Source: Guillardia theta CCMP2712 (lineage: Eukaryota; Cryptophyceae; Pyrenomonadales; Geminigeraceae). From it: 64,000 bases of DNA. The position numbers and the translations under genes were made by a program. The first letter of the stretch is position 1. Every line of letters starts with the position of its first letter. Below are positions 1 to 11,300 of the stretch, one piece after another. The stretch spans positions 1 through 64,000 of the forward strand of contig NW_005434656.1 of the NCBI RefSeq assembly GCF_000315625.1. Direction: 5' to 3'. The notes under the pieces are model-generated. The model ran no database searches. It was given only the letters and a program-made list of their open reading frames with translations, and was not told the origin of the DNA.

Positions 1-6
1 CGGTAC

Positions 7-62
7 GCTTGCAGCTTCCTTGGCGCCCTGGCGGCTTCCCCTACACCTGACGAGGAGCCATG
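7..62. repeat. 5' leader segment of the subtelomeric retroelement, copy A
   Basis: This stretch is nearly identical to 2708-2764, which lies directly upstream (on the minus strand) of the element reading frame at 611-2700. It is therefore read as the 5' leader of another element copy whose body lies to the left of the window. In both places it is followed by the 19-bp repeat unit and then by CCCTAAA repeats. Confidence 0.6.
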
Positions 63-274
63 CTGCCGAAAATAACGGCGCCTGCCGAAAATAACGGCGC
101 CTGCCGAAAATAACGGCGCCTGCCGAAAATAACGGCGCCTGCCGAAAATAACGGCGCCTGCCGAAAATAACGGCGCCTGCCGAAAATAACGGCGCCTGCC
201 GAAAATAACGGCGCCTGCCGAAAATAACGGCGCCTCGCCGAAAATAACGGCGCCTGCCGAAAATAACGGCGCCT
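63..274. repeat. 19-bp tandem repeat, about 11 copies
   Basis: The unit tgccgaaaataacggcgcc is repeated head to tail about 11 times with almost no divergence; one unit carries a small indel near 235. The copy of the same leader at about 2763-2784 has a single unit, so the array expanded in this copy. It sits between the element leader and a telomeric repeat tract. There are no spacers of CRISPR type. Confidence 0.93.
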
Positions 275-275
275 C

Positions 276-300
276 CTAAACCCTAAACCCTAAACCCTAA
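276..300 (+). repeat. Telomeric CCCTAAA repeats (tract 1)
   Basis: About 3.5 units of the plant/algal-type telomeric repeat, C-rich strand on +. It separates the 19-bp array from the 3' end of the next element copy. The C-rich orientation is what the left end of a chromosome would show, which fits a subtelomeric position. Confidence 0.9.
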
Positions 301-372
301 GTACACGGCCTACAATGCGAACCCTGCTTCTGAGGCGTCTTTCTACTCTCTACTTCTGCTGTCTTCTCTTGG

Positions 373-590
373 CTTCCTCAGCCTCAGTCAGGAGAGTTGC
401 CTCTCCTCACCTTGGCCTTCGGTCACCACCTACTCTACCTCCATTCAGCTTCCTCAGCCTCAGTCAGAAGAGTTGCCTCTCCTCACCTTGGCCTTCGGTC
501 GCCACCTACTCGTCCTCCATTCAGCTTCCTCAGCCTCAGTCAGGAGAGTTGCCTCTCCTCACCTTGGCCTTCGGTCGCCTCCTACCTTCT
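373..590. repeat. 76-bp tandem repeat, about 3 copies
   Basis: Units begin at 373, 449 and 525 (exact 76-bp spacing), each opening with cttcctcagcctcagtcag and carrying the shared ccttggccttcggtc block. The array lies just beyond the 3' end of the minus-strand element reading frame, so it may be the element 3' untranslated region. Plus-strand reading frames through it are artefacts of the repeat. Confidence 0.9.
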
Positions 591-610
591 CTCCTTACCT
601 TGGGCTCAGC

Positions 611-2700
611 TCAAGCTCGGTACGGGCTCGCCCCGTCTTCTTCCTCGCCCTCGCCTTGCTCTTCCTCCATGTCTTCCTCTTCTTCGTCATCTTCCCTCAT
701 CTCCACTCGCAGTCGGTCCTTCTTGTCCACCTTCAGCGAGCAGGCCAGCACATGCATCTCTGCGAATTTACTCAGTGCTATGAACAGGAGGCTAAGAGAT
801 CGACGCTCTATGTCGTCGCTCTCCGCCTCCTGCTCAAGCTCAGCAGCTGCCGTTGCCCGTGGCGAGAACGCGCTGCCCCTCCTTGCCTTCTTGCTCTCTC
901 CTTGCACGCGAGTCCAGCGCTTGCTCTGCAGCCACTTCCCCAGCTTCTCCTTGAGAACGTTGCGCCCCACTCCCTGCTCCTCTGGCATCTTCGCCCACTC
1001 TCCCAGCGACATGAACTCCAGGCTCCCCGGAGAGTAGAAGGTGTCGTGGAGGTTGCCAACGGCCTTGTCCAGGACCAGCTTGATCGGCTCGCTCGTCCCC
1101 GCCTCGTTCAAAGAAGTTGCATCTTCGATGACTGCTGACAGCTCGCTGACGAGCTGCATGTCCTCTTGGCTTGACGGAGATGCTGCCTCCATTGTGATCC
1201 TCTCCAGGTCTGTAAACTCCAGCCACTCTCCCTCGCTCTCCTCCTGTCGCTGCGCTGCGTCGCTGGTGCCAGGCTCCTTGTCGAAGCCGACTGCTTCGAG
1301 CTTGGTTGCTGCGCCTTCGAGATAGAAGGGCAGCTCCTTCATCATGCGTCGAGCATCCTCCGTGGAGCCGAGGAGGATGCATAGCTTGGACCCGTTCCAG
1401 GACTTGGTGTTCAAATCCTCCTCCATGTCGATGCCTTCAACTTTGATCTCGAGCCTGTTAGCGATCTCCAACAGGACTCTCTTGACTCTTGCGATGGACG
1501 TGTTGCCGCCGTTGCACAGCCCCTCCATCTCCTTCCTCGTGAAGCGACCAGATGCCGCCGTCGACTTGATGATGATCTTGATCTCCTTGCCGTCCTTGCC
1601 GCCTGCCTTCTTCTGCAGTCTTGATGCCTTCTTCAACTTATTTCTGGACACAAAGCGATCAGCTGTCAACTCGACTGCGAGCGCCTCTCTGATCTTCGGG
1701 TCCTCGCTGAACAGAGTCAGGTGTACTCCCTCCATCGCTTCGCTCTCTCGGAAAGCTCGAAATGCTGTATCATTCGCCTCTGGGCAGCTCGAGGAGACGA
1801 TCCACTCCACCTCCCTCTGTCTCCAGATGACGTTGGCCCCTACAGCGACGAAGCCTTTCTGACCTAAGCCTTTGTGGACTTGCTGTCCTGGCGCCCCAGC
1901 GACCAGCATGCCTGCCAGCGGCTGGAGTTGGACCGCTGCAAGGGACTGGCGCAGCAGCTGATAGCGATAGACGGCAGCTATCTCAGCCGTTGTCATGCCG
2001 CCAAAGGTTAACAGGTGAGTCAGCTCTGCCAAGCTGCCCCCTTTGCCCCAGGGTCCTCTCTTGGCTCGAATCTTGAAAGATCGATCGTGCACGATGCTCA
2101 CATCCGCTTGTGCATTGCGGAGGAAGGAAACAGTCACCGGGATCTCCTCAGCACTCGCTATCTCGGGTCTATACGGAGCCTTCCACATGATTGCTTTACT
2201 CTCTTGCACTGAGTCTACGATCAGTCCAATTTCTTCGAATTTCTTCTTTAGCTTTTCTTCATGGTTGACATACACCGAGGAGATGCCCAGGAGAGTCATG
2301 GAGATGAAGGAAGTCACCTCGTTGCCTGCTGAGGCGGTGTATGTCTCGACCTTCTCCTTCTTGGCTTCTTCAATCTGCTGCATAAACCACTCTCTGGATG
2401 CGTCACTCCATCCAGTCATCGCTTCTTGTAGAAGCTCACGTCGTGCCTGCTGACATGTCGAGCGGATGGCTTCTGCGATAGCGTCGGGGGTCACCCCTCC
2501 ACAGCCTTGCAAGCCTGGGCTGTCCTGCTGTTCGGATAACGCTTCGCGAAGCTCTTCACCCTCTCGACGAGATCAGCTTCGAGGACAGAGGCATCCACAA
2601 GTCCGCTCTGCGTGTATTGGCATGATCTCCGATACAGCAGGTTGCGAACATTTTCATCATACTGAAGAACCATACTTAGAAAGCTATTTGAAGTATACAA
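611..2700 (-). mobile_element. Subtelomeric retroelement-like ORF, copy B (frameshifted)
   Basis: A long minus-strand reading frame of about 630 codons (2512 down to 611) plus an N-terminal part in another frame (2700-2491). Comparison with the second copy at 2800-3033 shows that the two frames were once continuous: around 2495-2512 this copy has a short indel that creates a stop. The protein is hydrophilic, has a Lys-rich centre and ends in a Glu/Asp run of about 25 residues. I recognise no domain. The reasons for calling it mobile are the repeated partial copies, the telomeric tracts at both sides, the tandem repeats at both ends and a nearby endonuclease remnant. It could be the first ORF of a non-LTR element, or a subtelomeric gene family unrelated to transposition. 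Confidence 0.55.
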
Positions 2701-2707
2701 ACCTCTC

Positions 2708-2785
2708 GCTTGCAGCTTCCTTGGCGCCCTGGCGGCTTCCCCTACACCTGACGAGGAGCCATGCTGCCGAAAATAACGGCGCCTC
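2708..2785. repeat. 5' leader of element copy B with one 19-bp unit
   Basis: Near-identical to the segment at 7-82. It lies directly upstream of the minus-strand element ORF and ends, on the side away from the ORF, with a single 19-bp unit abutting a telomeric tract. Confidence 0.7.
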
Positions 2786-2805
2786 CTAAACCCTAAACCC
2801 TAAAC
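2786..2805 (+). repeat. Telomeric CCCTAAA repeats (tract 2)
   Basis: Nearly three units at the exact junction between the leader of copy B and the interior of the next partial copy. The downstream copy is cut at its TPDAI codons, so this looks like a junction created by truncation and telomere-repeat joining. Confidence 0.88.
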
Positions 2806-3033
2806 GATAGCGTCGGGAGTGCATCCCCCCTCAGCTCTGCAAGCATAAGCTGTCCGACTATTCGGATACCGCTTCGCGAAGCTCTTCACCTTCTCGACGA
2901 GGTCGGCCTCCTCGACGTGGCCTCCAGAGCGCTCACCCTGCGGGTATTGGCATGATCTCCGATACAGCAGGTTGCGAACGCTCTCATCATACTGTAGTAC
3001 CATGCTTAGAAAGCTTTTTGAACGATGATACAA
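2800..3033 (-). pseudogene. Retroelement-like ORF, copy C (5' fragment)
   Basis: Encodes about 77 residues homologous to the start of copy B; both share SFLSMVLQYDE, NLLYRRSCQY and VKSFAKRYPNSRTA. Here the frame runs without a break through the point where copy B is frameshifted, so it is the better witness of the ancestral frame. It stops at the telomeric tract at 2786-2805, so only the 5' end of the element is kept. No ATG opens the frame within the conserved part, so translation would need an upstream start or exon. Confidence 0.55.
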
Positions 3034-3092
3034 ACCTCTTGCTCGCAGCTTCCACCGGTCCCCTTGCGCTCTCCCTACGCGCCGCAGGGCAG

Positions 3093-3181
3093 CATGCTCT
3101 TACTAAGGGCCGGCCATGCTCTTACTAAGGGCCAGCCAAGCTCTTACTAAGGGCCGGCCATGCTCTTACTAAGGGCCGGCC
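3093..3181. repeat. 22-bp tandem repeat, 4 copies
   Basis: Four units of catgctcttactaagggccggc, with one unit altered to ccagccaa. It occupies the same relative place as the 19-bp array: upstream of an element leader and next to degenerate telomeric repeats (3182-3210, with taaatcctaaactctaaatcc variants). So each copy has its own short tandem array before the telomeric tract. Confidence 0.9.
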
Positions 3182-3195
3182 CTAAATCCTAAACT

Positions 3196-3430
3196 CTAAA
3201 TCCTAAACCCGGGCCTAAGGCTCCCTCCCTTGCCCTGACTCACTGAGATGTCGTCTGCTCGTGCTACCTCGGATCTGTATGGTGCTTTCCACATGATGGC
3301 CTTGTCGACTCTATCGACTGAGTCTACTGTGAGCCTCGGAGTCCAAGGGAGGTCTCCTGACGGCGGTGCCTTCGGTGCCGATGTATGTCTCGACATTCTG
3401 CTTCTTGGCCTCCTCCATCTGTTGCATAAA
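3196..3430 (-). pseudogene. Scrambled internal fragments of the retroelement-like ORF
   Basis: The minus strand carries short pieces matching the interior of copy B (AIMWKAPYR, and a stretch with EAKK near 3405-3420), but out of order and with intervening sequence. It is a rearranged remnant between two telomeric tracts. Confidence 0.5.
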
Positions 3431-3431
3431 C

Positions 3432-3526
3432 TTAAACCTAAACCCTAAACCCTAAACCCTAAACCAGGCTCTCGACTCTGCCAGTGAGCTAAACCCCGGC
3501 GAGGCTAAACCCTAAACCCTAAACCC
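3432..3526 (+). repeat. Telomeric CCCTAAA repeats (tracts 3 and 4)
   Basis: Two runs of CCCTAAA (about 3432-3465 and 3505-3526) with about 40 bp of other sequence between them. The minus-strand fragment that follows (3519-3600) repeats the SSNSFLSKVLQ start of the element, a fourth partial copy. Confidence 0.85.
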
Positions 3527-3757
3527 GAAGACTTACATCACACTGAAGAACCTTACTTAGAAAGCTGTTTGAACTATAAAAATCACTCGTGGCATTAGCT
3601 GTTAGTGCTCTGTGATTTGCTGCTCCCCCTATCACACAGCCGTCTACCGTCCGAGATTGAAGAATGATGTTGGGTAAGGTGTCCTCGTCTGGTGGGCCAG
3701 TTTTGCCTCTATCAACTCCTGAGTCTACCATATTGAGAAAGTGAAGAGCCTCCCTTC

Positions 3758-4189
3758 TTAGCTTGTCTGCTTATGTGAGAGCGTTCGATGTGCGGAAAGG
3801 TCTGCAAGGAATTTCTTGAGAGTCTCGTCTGCTTTTGTTGTGATAGAGACGAGGGGGAATATCATGGGGCTCTCCGCATGTTGATCCTTGCGGCATTTTA
3901 AAGATCGAAAACACTCGATTTGGAAATTTGTTTGGAAGCAACCAACCAGGTCCCCTTTCCCTTCTTGGCATTGATCTTTGCAGGCCCTAGCTAGGAAGAT
4001 TCTGTAACAGGCCCAGTTCTCCTTGATCATCCTCCTTAAGCTGTTCTCGTCACGGTCCGAGACCCTTGCCTCTTGTAGCAGCACGACCTCAAGTTGGAAG
4101 GACTGAATTAGGTACGCGAGGATGTGTTTGAGAACAAAGTGATTGCACCCATTCACGTTTTGTGAGATGAGGAAACCTGGGTCTGAACT
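3758..4189 (-). pseudogene. LINE-type AP-endonuclease (EEP) fragment
   Basis: A minus-strand frame opens with GFLISQNVNG and about 30 residues later has VVLLQEARV. This N..NG....LLQE spacing is the N-terminal signature of the endonuclease/exonuclease/phosphatase fold used by non-LTR retrotransposons, with the metal-binding Asn and Glu present. The frame then becomes Cys- and Lys-rich and ends without the later catalytic SDH-type motifs, and no reverse transcriptase follows. I read it as a truncated endonuclease domain, probably from the same element family as the fragments at 600-3600, though linkage is not proven. It could instead be a remnant of a cellular exonuclease III-like gene. Confidence 0.5.
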
Positions 4190-4199
4190 TTTTCAATGA

Positions 4200-7100
4200 A
4201 GCTGTGTCCAATCCTTCACTCTGCATTTTCTTACTCAGCTCCTTCGCACTCTGGGAGTTATTCTCTCCTGTGTGTGTTTTGTCCTCGAGTTCAACTGAGT
4301 CCTCACCTATTTGACTTGGATGATCTACCTAGATCCCATAGCAAGAACCGGAATTCTTTAGACACCTTCCACCTCCTACTCTAATATTCAGACGTTGAGG
4401 CTGAATTACAAGAACGCTCCGCCCAATCTTCCCTTCTTATTGTTATTTGGCAGGCGAGTCAATTTTTTGCTTTACAAAATAACTCTCCCAGCGACAAGGC
4501 AGTGGCAGGAGAAGGAGATGTATCATACAGGAACCCAACGGCCTTGTCAATCCATTCTGAACCTTTCTCTTGTTCATCATAATTGTCACTTCAGGCAGTC
4601 ATGACACACAAATTTGAAAACTTTACTTCTCTGTTGTAATATCATCAAAAAAATCTTTCGGCCATTCTCCTCTAGAACTGCGCGTCAATCACTACGAAAC
4701 AAATTCAACGAAAGATATCTTCACGTAATCATCACAAGGATCCTTTGCAGATTAGTTCCATTCTGGGGCCTTTGAACAACCTTCCTGCAGCATTCTTCAG
4801 TAGTAATTGCTTACGGGGTCAGAAACTGCTGAACCTGGAAAGTGGTGGGAAAAGGATTGGAAAATGATCTGCTATCTCTGCTCTCCGAAAAAGTGCATCA
4901 CCTGTTCTGCTTGAATAAGGTACAAAGCATTCAAATGCGAGCTCGAGGGACCCGGTTGCATGTTCAATTCGTGCATCAGCCCATTGGGAAACGTCTGGAC
5001 GAATGGCGAAGGATGCTGCAAGAGCTGCAATGTTTTCAATTTGATTAACCATACATGTCCAAACGAACCACAATTGCGCTCTGCTTCATAACTGATGGTC
5101 CTAGAAAGTCGTTGTGATCCTGCGGGACGATCCACTATTCAGAGACAGACCGGATCCTGCCAGAGCAAGCAAACCAAACGAAGCAATGATTCCAACTCAA
5201 TATTCGATGGAAGCGCATCGATCACCTCGCCCAGACCTTCTATAAGCGCATTCTGTTGAATATCAAACCACACATAACTTGGACAGAAATAGTACAGGGT
5301 CTTTCAATTTTGTAAGATCTGCAATTTCTCCAGAAAACCTCAAGTCCGGCGAGCCTTGGATTCTACACCAACTGCAGCCAGAGTGACAAATGATTGTGTC
5401 AAAGATTGTGACAATCCAACTTTGCCGTGTGAAGACATCGCATCATTCGTGGTAGAGTATGTTGGTCTGCTACAAGCCCTTGCAGCACCTTCAGCAGCGC
5501 CTTTCCCGACATTCCGACCCAAACTTGCTGTGAACCCTCGTCCCCACCTTGACCTATTGATCAAGGACTCTAACTGGGACTCTAACAGCTGCTCTAACAG
5601 GGACTCTAAGGCACAGCGGCACTCCCGGAGTCCTGCCCCGGGCAGTGCAAGCCTCGGACTCCGCCAGGGACTCCGCAGCATTTAATGAACCATTGAGCGA
5701 CAAACAAGCCGGGCCTCGTAACTTCCGGCCTGAGTTCGTCAGGCCCGCCGATTCCGGGACCGCTGAGTCGAACTCAGCTCGGACTCCGGGACCTGCAGTG
5801 CAGCAGCCAGAATCATCGGAGACCTGCCGCAGCGCCAAGCCCCTGACTTGCTAATAAAATCTCAGATCGATCTGGCTAAGTTCAGGCAACTTGATTATCT
5901 TTTATTTACTGCCTCAGGCTGGGCCTGCCCGGCCTGACTCAAAGTCGCAAGCACGTCAGCAGCGATCCGTTCTTGTGCTTCCTGTCGCCCTGTGTTGTGT
6001 GTGACATTCATTGATCGAGCTCCTGAACGAACTCGTGTAAGTAATCGTCTGAGACTCGGACTAAGAAGCACAGGGCATACCTGCTATTGTTGCGAAATTA
6101 ATCGCGCCTGCTAATGTGGAATGCATCGGTATCTCTGTTGAAGCACCTGGGGATGGCATGAAAAATGGAACGACTCTGAATTAACCGCCACAATCTAAAA
6201 AAAAATAGAAGAACAAGAAAACCTACCAATCCATGGTTTCGGCAAAGGAAGGAGCCCTTCCTTTAAAAAGTTGCGATCAATGCCTTGCGTGAAAATAAAT
6301 CAAATCCTCTACCGTCATCGCAGAAATGTTGGTTGACGCAATCCTGGTTTGTAAAGGAGCAATCCCTGACTCCTGTATGTTGTCACCTTTGACAATATGA
6401 GTTCGATGTCTCACCTTTGAAAATCCCCTCTCAGGATTCGACGGAAAACTGGGATGAACAAGCACATGATAAGTATCGGAAGACTGAAAGCCCATCGTAT
6501 GTGAAATTAACCGATGCCCTTTAATTCCAGATGAGAACGAATGTGAAGACAAAGCCGAACACGTTTGCACGAAGGTTGGTAACTCAGGTGGTGGAGCAAG
6601 AATGGATTGAATCGAAAGGTTCTTCCTTTCGCTTTCACGGGAAGGAATACTTTGCACGTTGCCAGTATAATTCCATATTGAGCCTGAGTTCTGACGAGAT
6701 GAACACGACAAACCTGATCATCCACACACACACATCAACTAGAATGTGCCGATGTAACACTATCTCACCCTTGCGAACGCAATGAGAACAAGGTCTGAAG
6801 AGGTCGCATCCAGTCTTAGCCTTTGCACCTGAACAAATATCAACATGTATGAAATGAGATTTTGCCAGCACAAGCATAGCAAGCGGCTCCTCGGCTTATC
6901 TGACGTCTGATCACCTTCTTTCCCCCTTCCAACTGTGGCAGACGGGTCATACATAGTTGAATAGGAACAAAAGGCGCTAACTATAACATCTGCTTGATTC
7001 CTGTAAGGCGATGACGATCGCTGGTCTCTGCACGTCAACGACAATCTGAGACATCTACATCTTGTGACTTTCAATCAAAACAATGCAAACGTCAATCACC

Positions 7101-8304
7101 TCGTGCAAGGGCGTTCCTCATCACATGCCTTCTTTGCAAGAGCACAACAAAAACAGGCACCAGAGATTCTTTGTTTTTGCCTTGGTACGTGGACCAAATC
7201 TAATGCTTCGATCTTGGGTTCAGCATTATGTTCCAGTTGAGTTGCTTTGGTTTCAGGCAAAAGACAGAAGCCCAGCATGCAGAGGGATTATTATCCTTCC
7301 TTCGATCAGTATTCTAGTGAAATACTGCCAAGCCCTAAGCCAAGTCCTACCATGTACTGATTTTCGTTAGTAAACAGAATGCTGTCATTTATCGTCCAAG
7401 AGATTTGATGGCGAAGGGAAGGATAGCAAGGCAGGGCAGGGTGGTGGTGGGGAGGTGGTTGTGGTTATTAACTCTAAATCGAGAATCACACATGTGGTGT
7501 CACTAGTCCAAAGAAGATGACTAATCTAAATCTACCATGCTTCTCTTGCCACAACAACCATCCACCTCCGTCCATTTGCTTTCAATGTTGTTCTTGCTGT
7601 ACTACTCTCCCTCGCCCACATGCTTCTCACTCTTTCTCTTGTCTCCCTCCCCCTCCCCCTCCCCCTCCCCCCGCCCTCTCCCGCCAACGCTCTCCCATGT
7701 TGTCTCTGTCGTGTCCAACGAGTCTCATTTCGTCTATCCCTGCACGTAATCCGTCCAGAGGTTGTTGTCTTGAAAACTATTGTATCACGAGTTCAACAGT
7801 TCTAAAATAAAAGTTCATACTTCATTCGGTACCAACAAATTGTTTTAACGTTATAAAAGCATGTCTTCAGAGGTCAAGCTAGTCAATACTTTTCTTTCGT
7901 TCGCAATCAGCAAAGGGCCGCAGAGAAGAACTAAGCAGCAAATGTGAGAATGTCTCGGCCCCGGTTCTTGCCAACGAAATGTGTATCTCGTGTCCATTGC
8001 AAGTACGGTCACGGGTCAATACAAGCAGCGAAGGAGCTAGAAAGCAAAGCTTTCTAAGCAGGTCCAACCATACGAATGCAATTGCAATCTGTTACCACTA
8101 CTCGAAACTTCAAGTATTATCTAACAAATCTCAAAGATTAGTAGGACTTTCTTCAGTTCAGATATGATGATCTTGGTTCATCGAGAGCCAATCTGCCGAG
8201 AAACATCATGAAATGGTAGGAAGGAGCAAATATTCCAGCGCAGGCGGAAGAAGTTAACTATTTGTAAAGAAACGAATTCATTTACATGTCTCCTAAAGTA
8301 CTCT
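4200..8304. other. Gene-poor stretch, about 4.1 kb
   Basis: No reading frame with domain character or convincing splice pattern was found on either strand. It contains a GC-rich palindrome-rich island at about 5560-5870 (listed separately) and pyrimidine/GT-rich tracts at 7437-7470 and 7640-7680. Small frames here look like chance. Confidence 0.5.
5560..5870. repeat. GC-rich hairpin-rich island 1
   Basis: A block of much higher GC than its flanks, rich in short direct and inverted motifs (ggactctaac, ggactcc, gggac, ggcctgagttcgtcaggcc). It resembles in texture the blocks at 20640-21090, 42890-43390 and 63400-64000. I see no coding signal. It may be a dispersed non-autonomous element, but no ends could be fixed. 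Confidence 0.35.
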
Positions 8305-11300
8305 TTACTCTTGCTGTGCCGCGTCCATCTCATCCATCTTCGCTTGGATGAGCTCCCAAGCTTCATCTCGACAGACTCGGAGGCCAGTGATGACAATCAC
8401 TGGCTCCTCGTCGCTTATGTCGATCCTCGTCCCAGTAGTGTCCTCTATCTCCCTGATCCGCGAGCCCCCTGGTCCGATCAGGTATCTGCAGATCCTCTTA
8501 GCCAGGCACCGGAATAAACAGATACACTCTTAAGAACAGATCAAGGAATAATAAAGAAGAAAAGGAAGACAAACCGAAAACACAAACAGAATTGAAAAAC
8601 CAACGTGAACAATCGACAACAGAAGATCGAATACGGAGAAAGTGAAAAGGAAAGGAGAGGAGAGAGAAAAGAGAGAGAAAGCAGAAGGGAAAGAGCAAAG
8701 AGATAGGTAGCAACAAGTAGAGAGCAAGTTAGCCGGGTCCAGGTTGGTTTACCCATGGTAGCGTTGCTCGACGTAAAATTTCTCTTCAATTTCTTCCTTG
8801 AGGATCTATAGGAAAAGGAAATCTTAAAGCAGGCGACACACAGGGAAAACGTACCTCCTCCACCAAGGAAACTGCTTGCGCTCTGTCATCCTCCGCCCCT
8901 TTGATCACCACGCACGGCTGGGACCCTCCCATGAAGCTAATGACCGTTGAGCTTCGCTTCTCGATCCACGTCACCGTGCTGCCGCGAGGGCCGATAATGA
9001 CGCGATGCAGCCGCTCTTCGCAAGGGACTTTCGAGGTTCCATGCCCCCGAACCATGTCCTGCAGCATTCGCATAGCCGCTGACCTCTGAACGTCGGTTCC
9101 AGTGATGATGCAGTTGTCCACATCGATGCCTTTGATCTGAACACGAGCACCGCTGTCCTGCTCAACTTTCTTGATGCTCTTCCCATTCATGCCGATAATC
9201 AACGCGTGTAGTTCTCGAGGAATCGTCATGACGTCTTGCTCGCGAGAATTTCCCTGTGCGACCTGCTGCGCCAATGCAAAGGCAACTTTCCTATCCTCCT
9301 CTTTGCCGAATACGATCATAGCTGGCTCAGGGGTGGTCGAGAAGCATATCACTGTGTTGGACTCTTGTTCAATCTTATGAATCGTAGCGCCTTGCTTGCC
9401 GATGATGGCGTAATGCTTGCTCTCCTCCATTGGGAAGCGCTCGTGCTGGTTGTTTCTCTTCCATTCATCCACCTCCTTGACTACCCGACCTCGAGCCTCC
9501 GCATCCCCCTTGAGAATGAGATGAAACCTGCTCTCTGATACGACGCGTATCCAGCAACCAGTTCGCTTCTCAACTTCCTTCACATTCTTGCCATTGAGGC
9601 CGATGAAGCTCCTTAGCATGATGACAGGAAATTCAGCTTCGAAAAGAATCTCCTGTTCTTCCAAAGCAAGATAATGACGGATCTTCTCAAATGCTGCTCG
9701 CCTGTCTTTCTCTTTGCCTTTGATCTCAATGGTTGAATTCTTGAAGTTCAGCTTTGCCATCACCGAGCACTCTTCTTCCAGCATAACGATGAAGGACCCC
9801 CGTACACTTGAGATAGAATCAAAATCTTCATGGCTAAAAGTGTGAACGTCGACACCAGAAGCCTCAAGGAAATCACTGATAAGATCTCGTGCCAGCCTCC
9901 TCTGCTCGTTGGATCCCTTGACAATGATCGCCATGTCCTCTTTTGATTTCTGCGACAGAATCTCCTGCACATTCACTCCAAAACGTGACATCTCCATCGA
10001 ATTGTAATCGTCCAGCACGTGCACACGAGCTCCTGACATCATCTCGATCTCCTTTACGTATTTGCCCTTTGGACCCAGGATCGCACCAAAGCTGGAGGCT
10101 GGGAGGAAGAAATGCTCGAACTTTTCGTTTTCCAGGATGTCACGAGCAAGCTCGATGGCGGCAGAGCATTGCTGCTCTGATCCACACACGAGCATTCCTA
10201 TCTCTGCAGTCTCTTTGTCCGTCTGGAAGGAGATCCTAGCACCGCTCCTCTCTTCCATCCATCGAACGACCCTCCCCCTGACACCGATGAGACTTCCGTG
10301 CATGCTCTTGTCCAACGGCATGAATTCTGTCTTGGAGCCGCTCAGCCACTCGCGGATGAGCTTTACCACCTTGTCTTTCTCCACTTGAGACCCCGAGATC
10401 CTCAATCGCGGCCTTTCACCCTGATCGATCCTCACGATCGCTCCTGTCTGCTGCTCAATCTCTGCTATCTTTTGCCCCTTAAAGCCGATCAGGGCGCGAA
10501 GCTCAAAGACAGAGGCTTCCTTCCCGAGTATTTCATCAAGCAGCAGTTCATCCACCGACTGTTCCAGCCGCTCCTCTATCATTGCAAACGCACGATTGAT
10601 GGCATCAGGTGTGCCGCGCAAGAGAATACCAGAAAAATTTCCTTCTTGGTCCTCTACGCCATCTTCATCTTGAAGCTTGATAGCAGAGATGTACGTGCCC
10701 GTACTTGTTTCGATCTCTCGCATCTTCATTCCTTTCCGGCGCAGCAGCTCAGCGACCAAATCACTACTCAATTTCTTCGTGGCCGTGTACTTGCTCGAAT
10801 TGGAATACAGAAGCTCCTTCACCATGTTTGCGCCCGCTGCTCGCTGTTCCTCGTTGCCGCTAATCTGCAGATAGATCTCGTTGCCCTGGTTCTTCACGTT
10901 GAAGAAGCAGCCCGCCTCCTCCTCTAGCCAATTGAGATTCGCTCTTCTGGGTCCAACAAGCATGCGGCATAGATTGTTTGGGATAAGCAGCATGTCGCTC
11001 TCTTGCATGCCCAGAACCATCCTGGCGGTATCAATCGCTTTCTTGACCTCTTCTTTTTCTCCTCGCACGCGCATCTGCATGGAAGGTTCTCGTTCAATGC
11101 TTACCAAGGCTTCGCAACCTTCCTCAACTTTGCGTACGTTCTTACCACCATTAGCGAGCAAGGTATTGATTTCTTCGTCTTGAAGAGGAAGAATTTCCTC
11201 GACCATGGAGGCCATTCGCTCTTTGAAACGAGACCTAAGTTGCTCTATCACCTCCGGCGATCCGAAAGCAGTGAAGGAAATCGTTTTTCCATCGTTTCGG

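Noticed and set aside
63-274. CRISPR-like array
   Set aside because: Units are contiguous with no unique spacers, the setting is eukaryotic and the array abuts telomeric repeats.
315-1140. Plus-strand reading frames rich in Ser/Leu/Pro
   Set aside because: They are antisense to the element ORF and run through the 76-bp repeat; the same words recur in three frames, as expected from a repeat and not from a gene.
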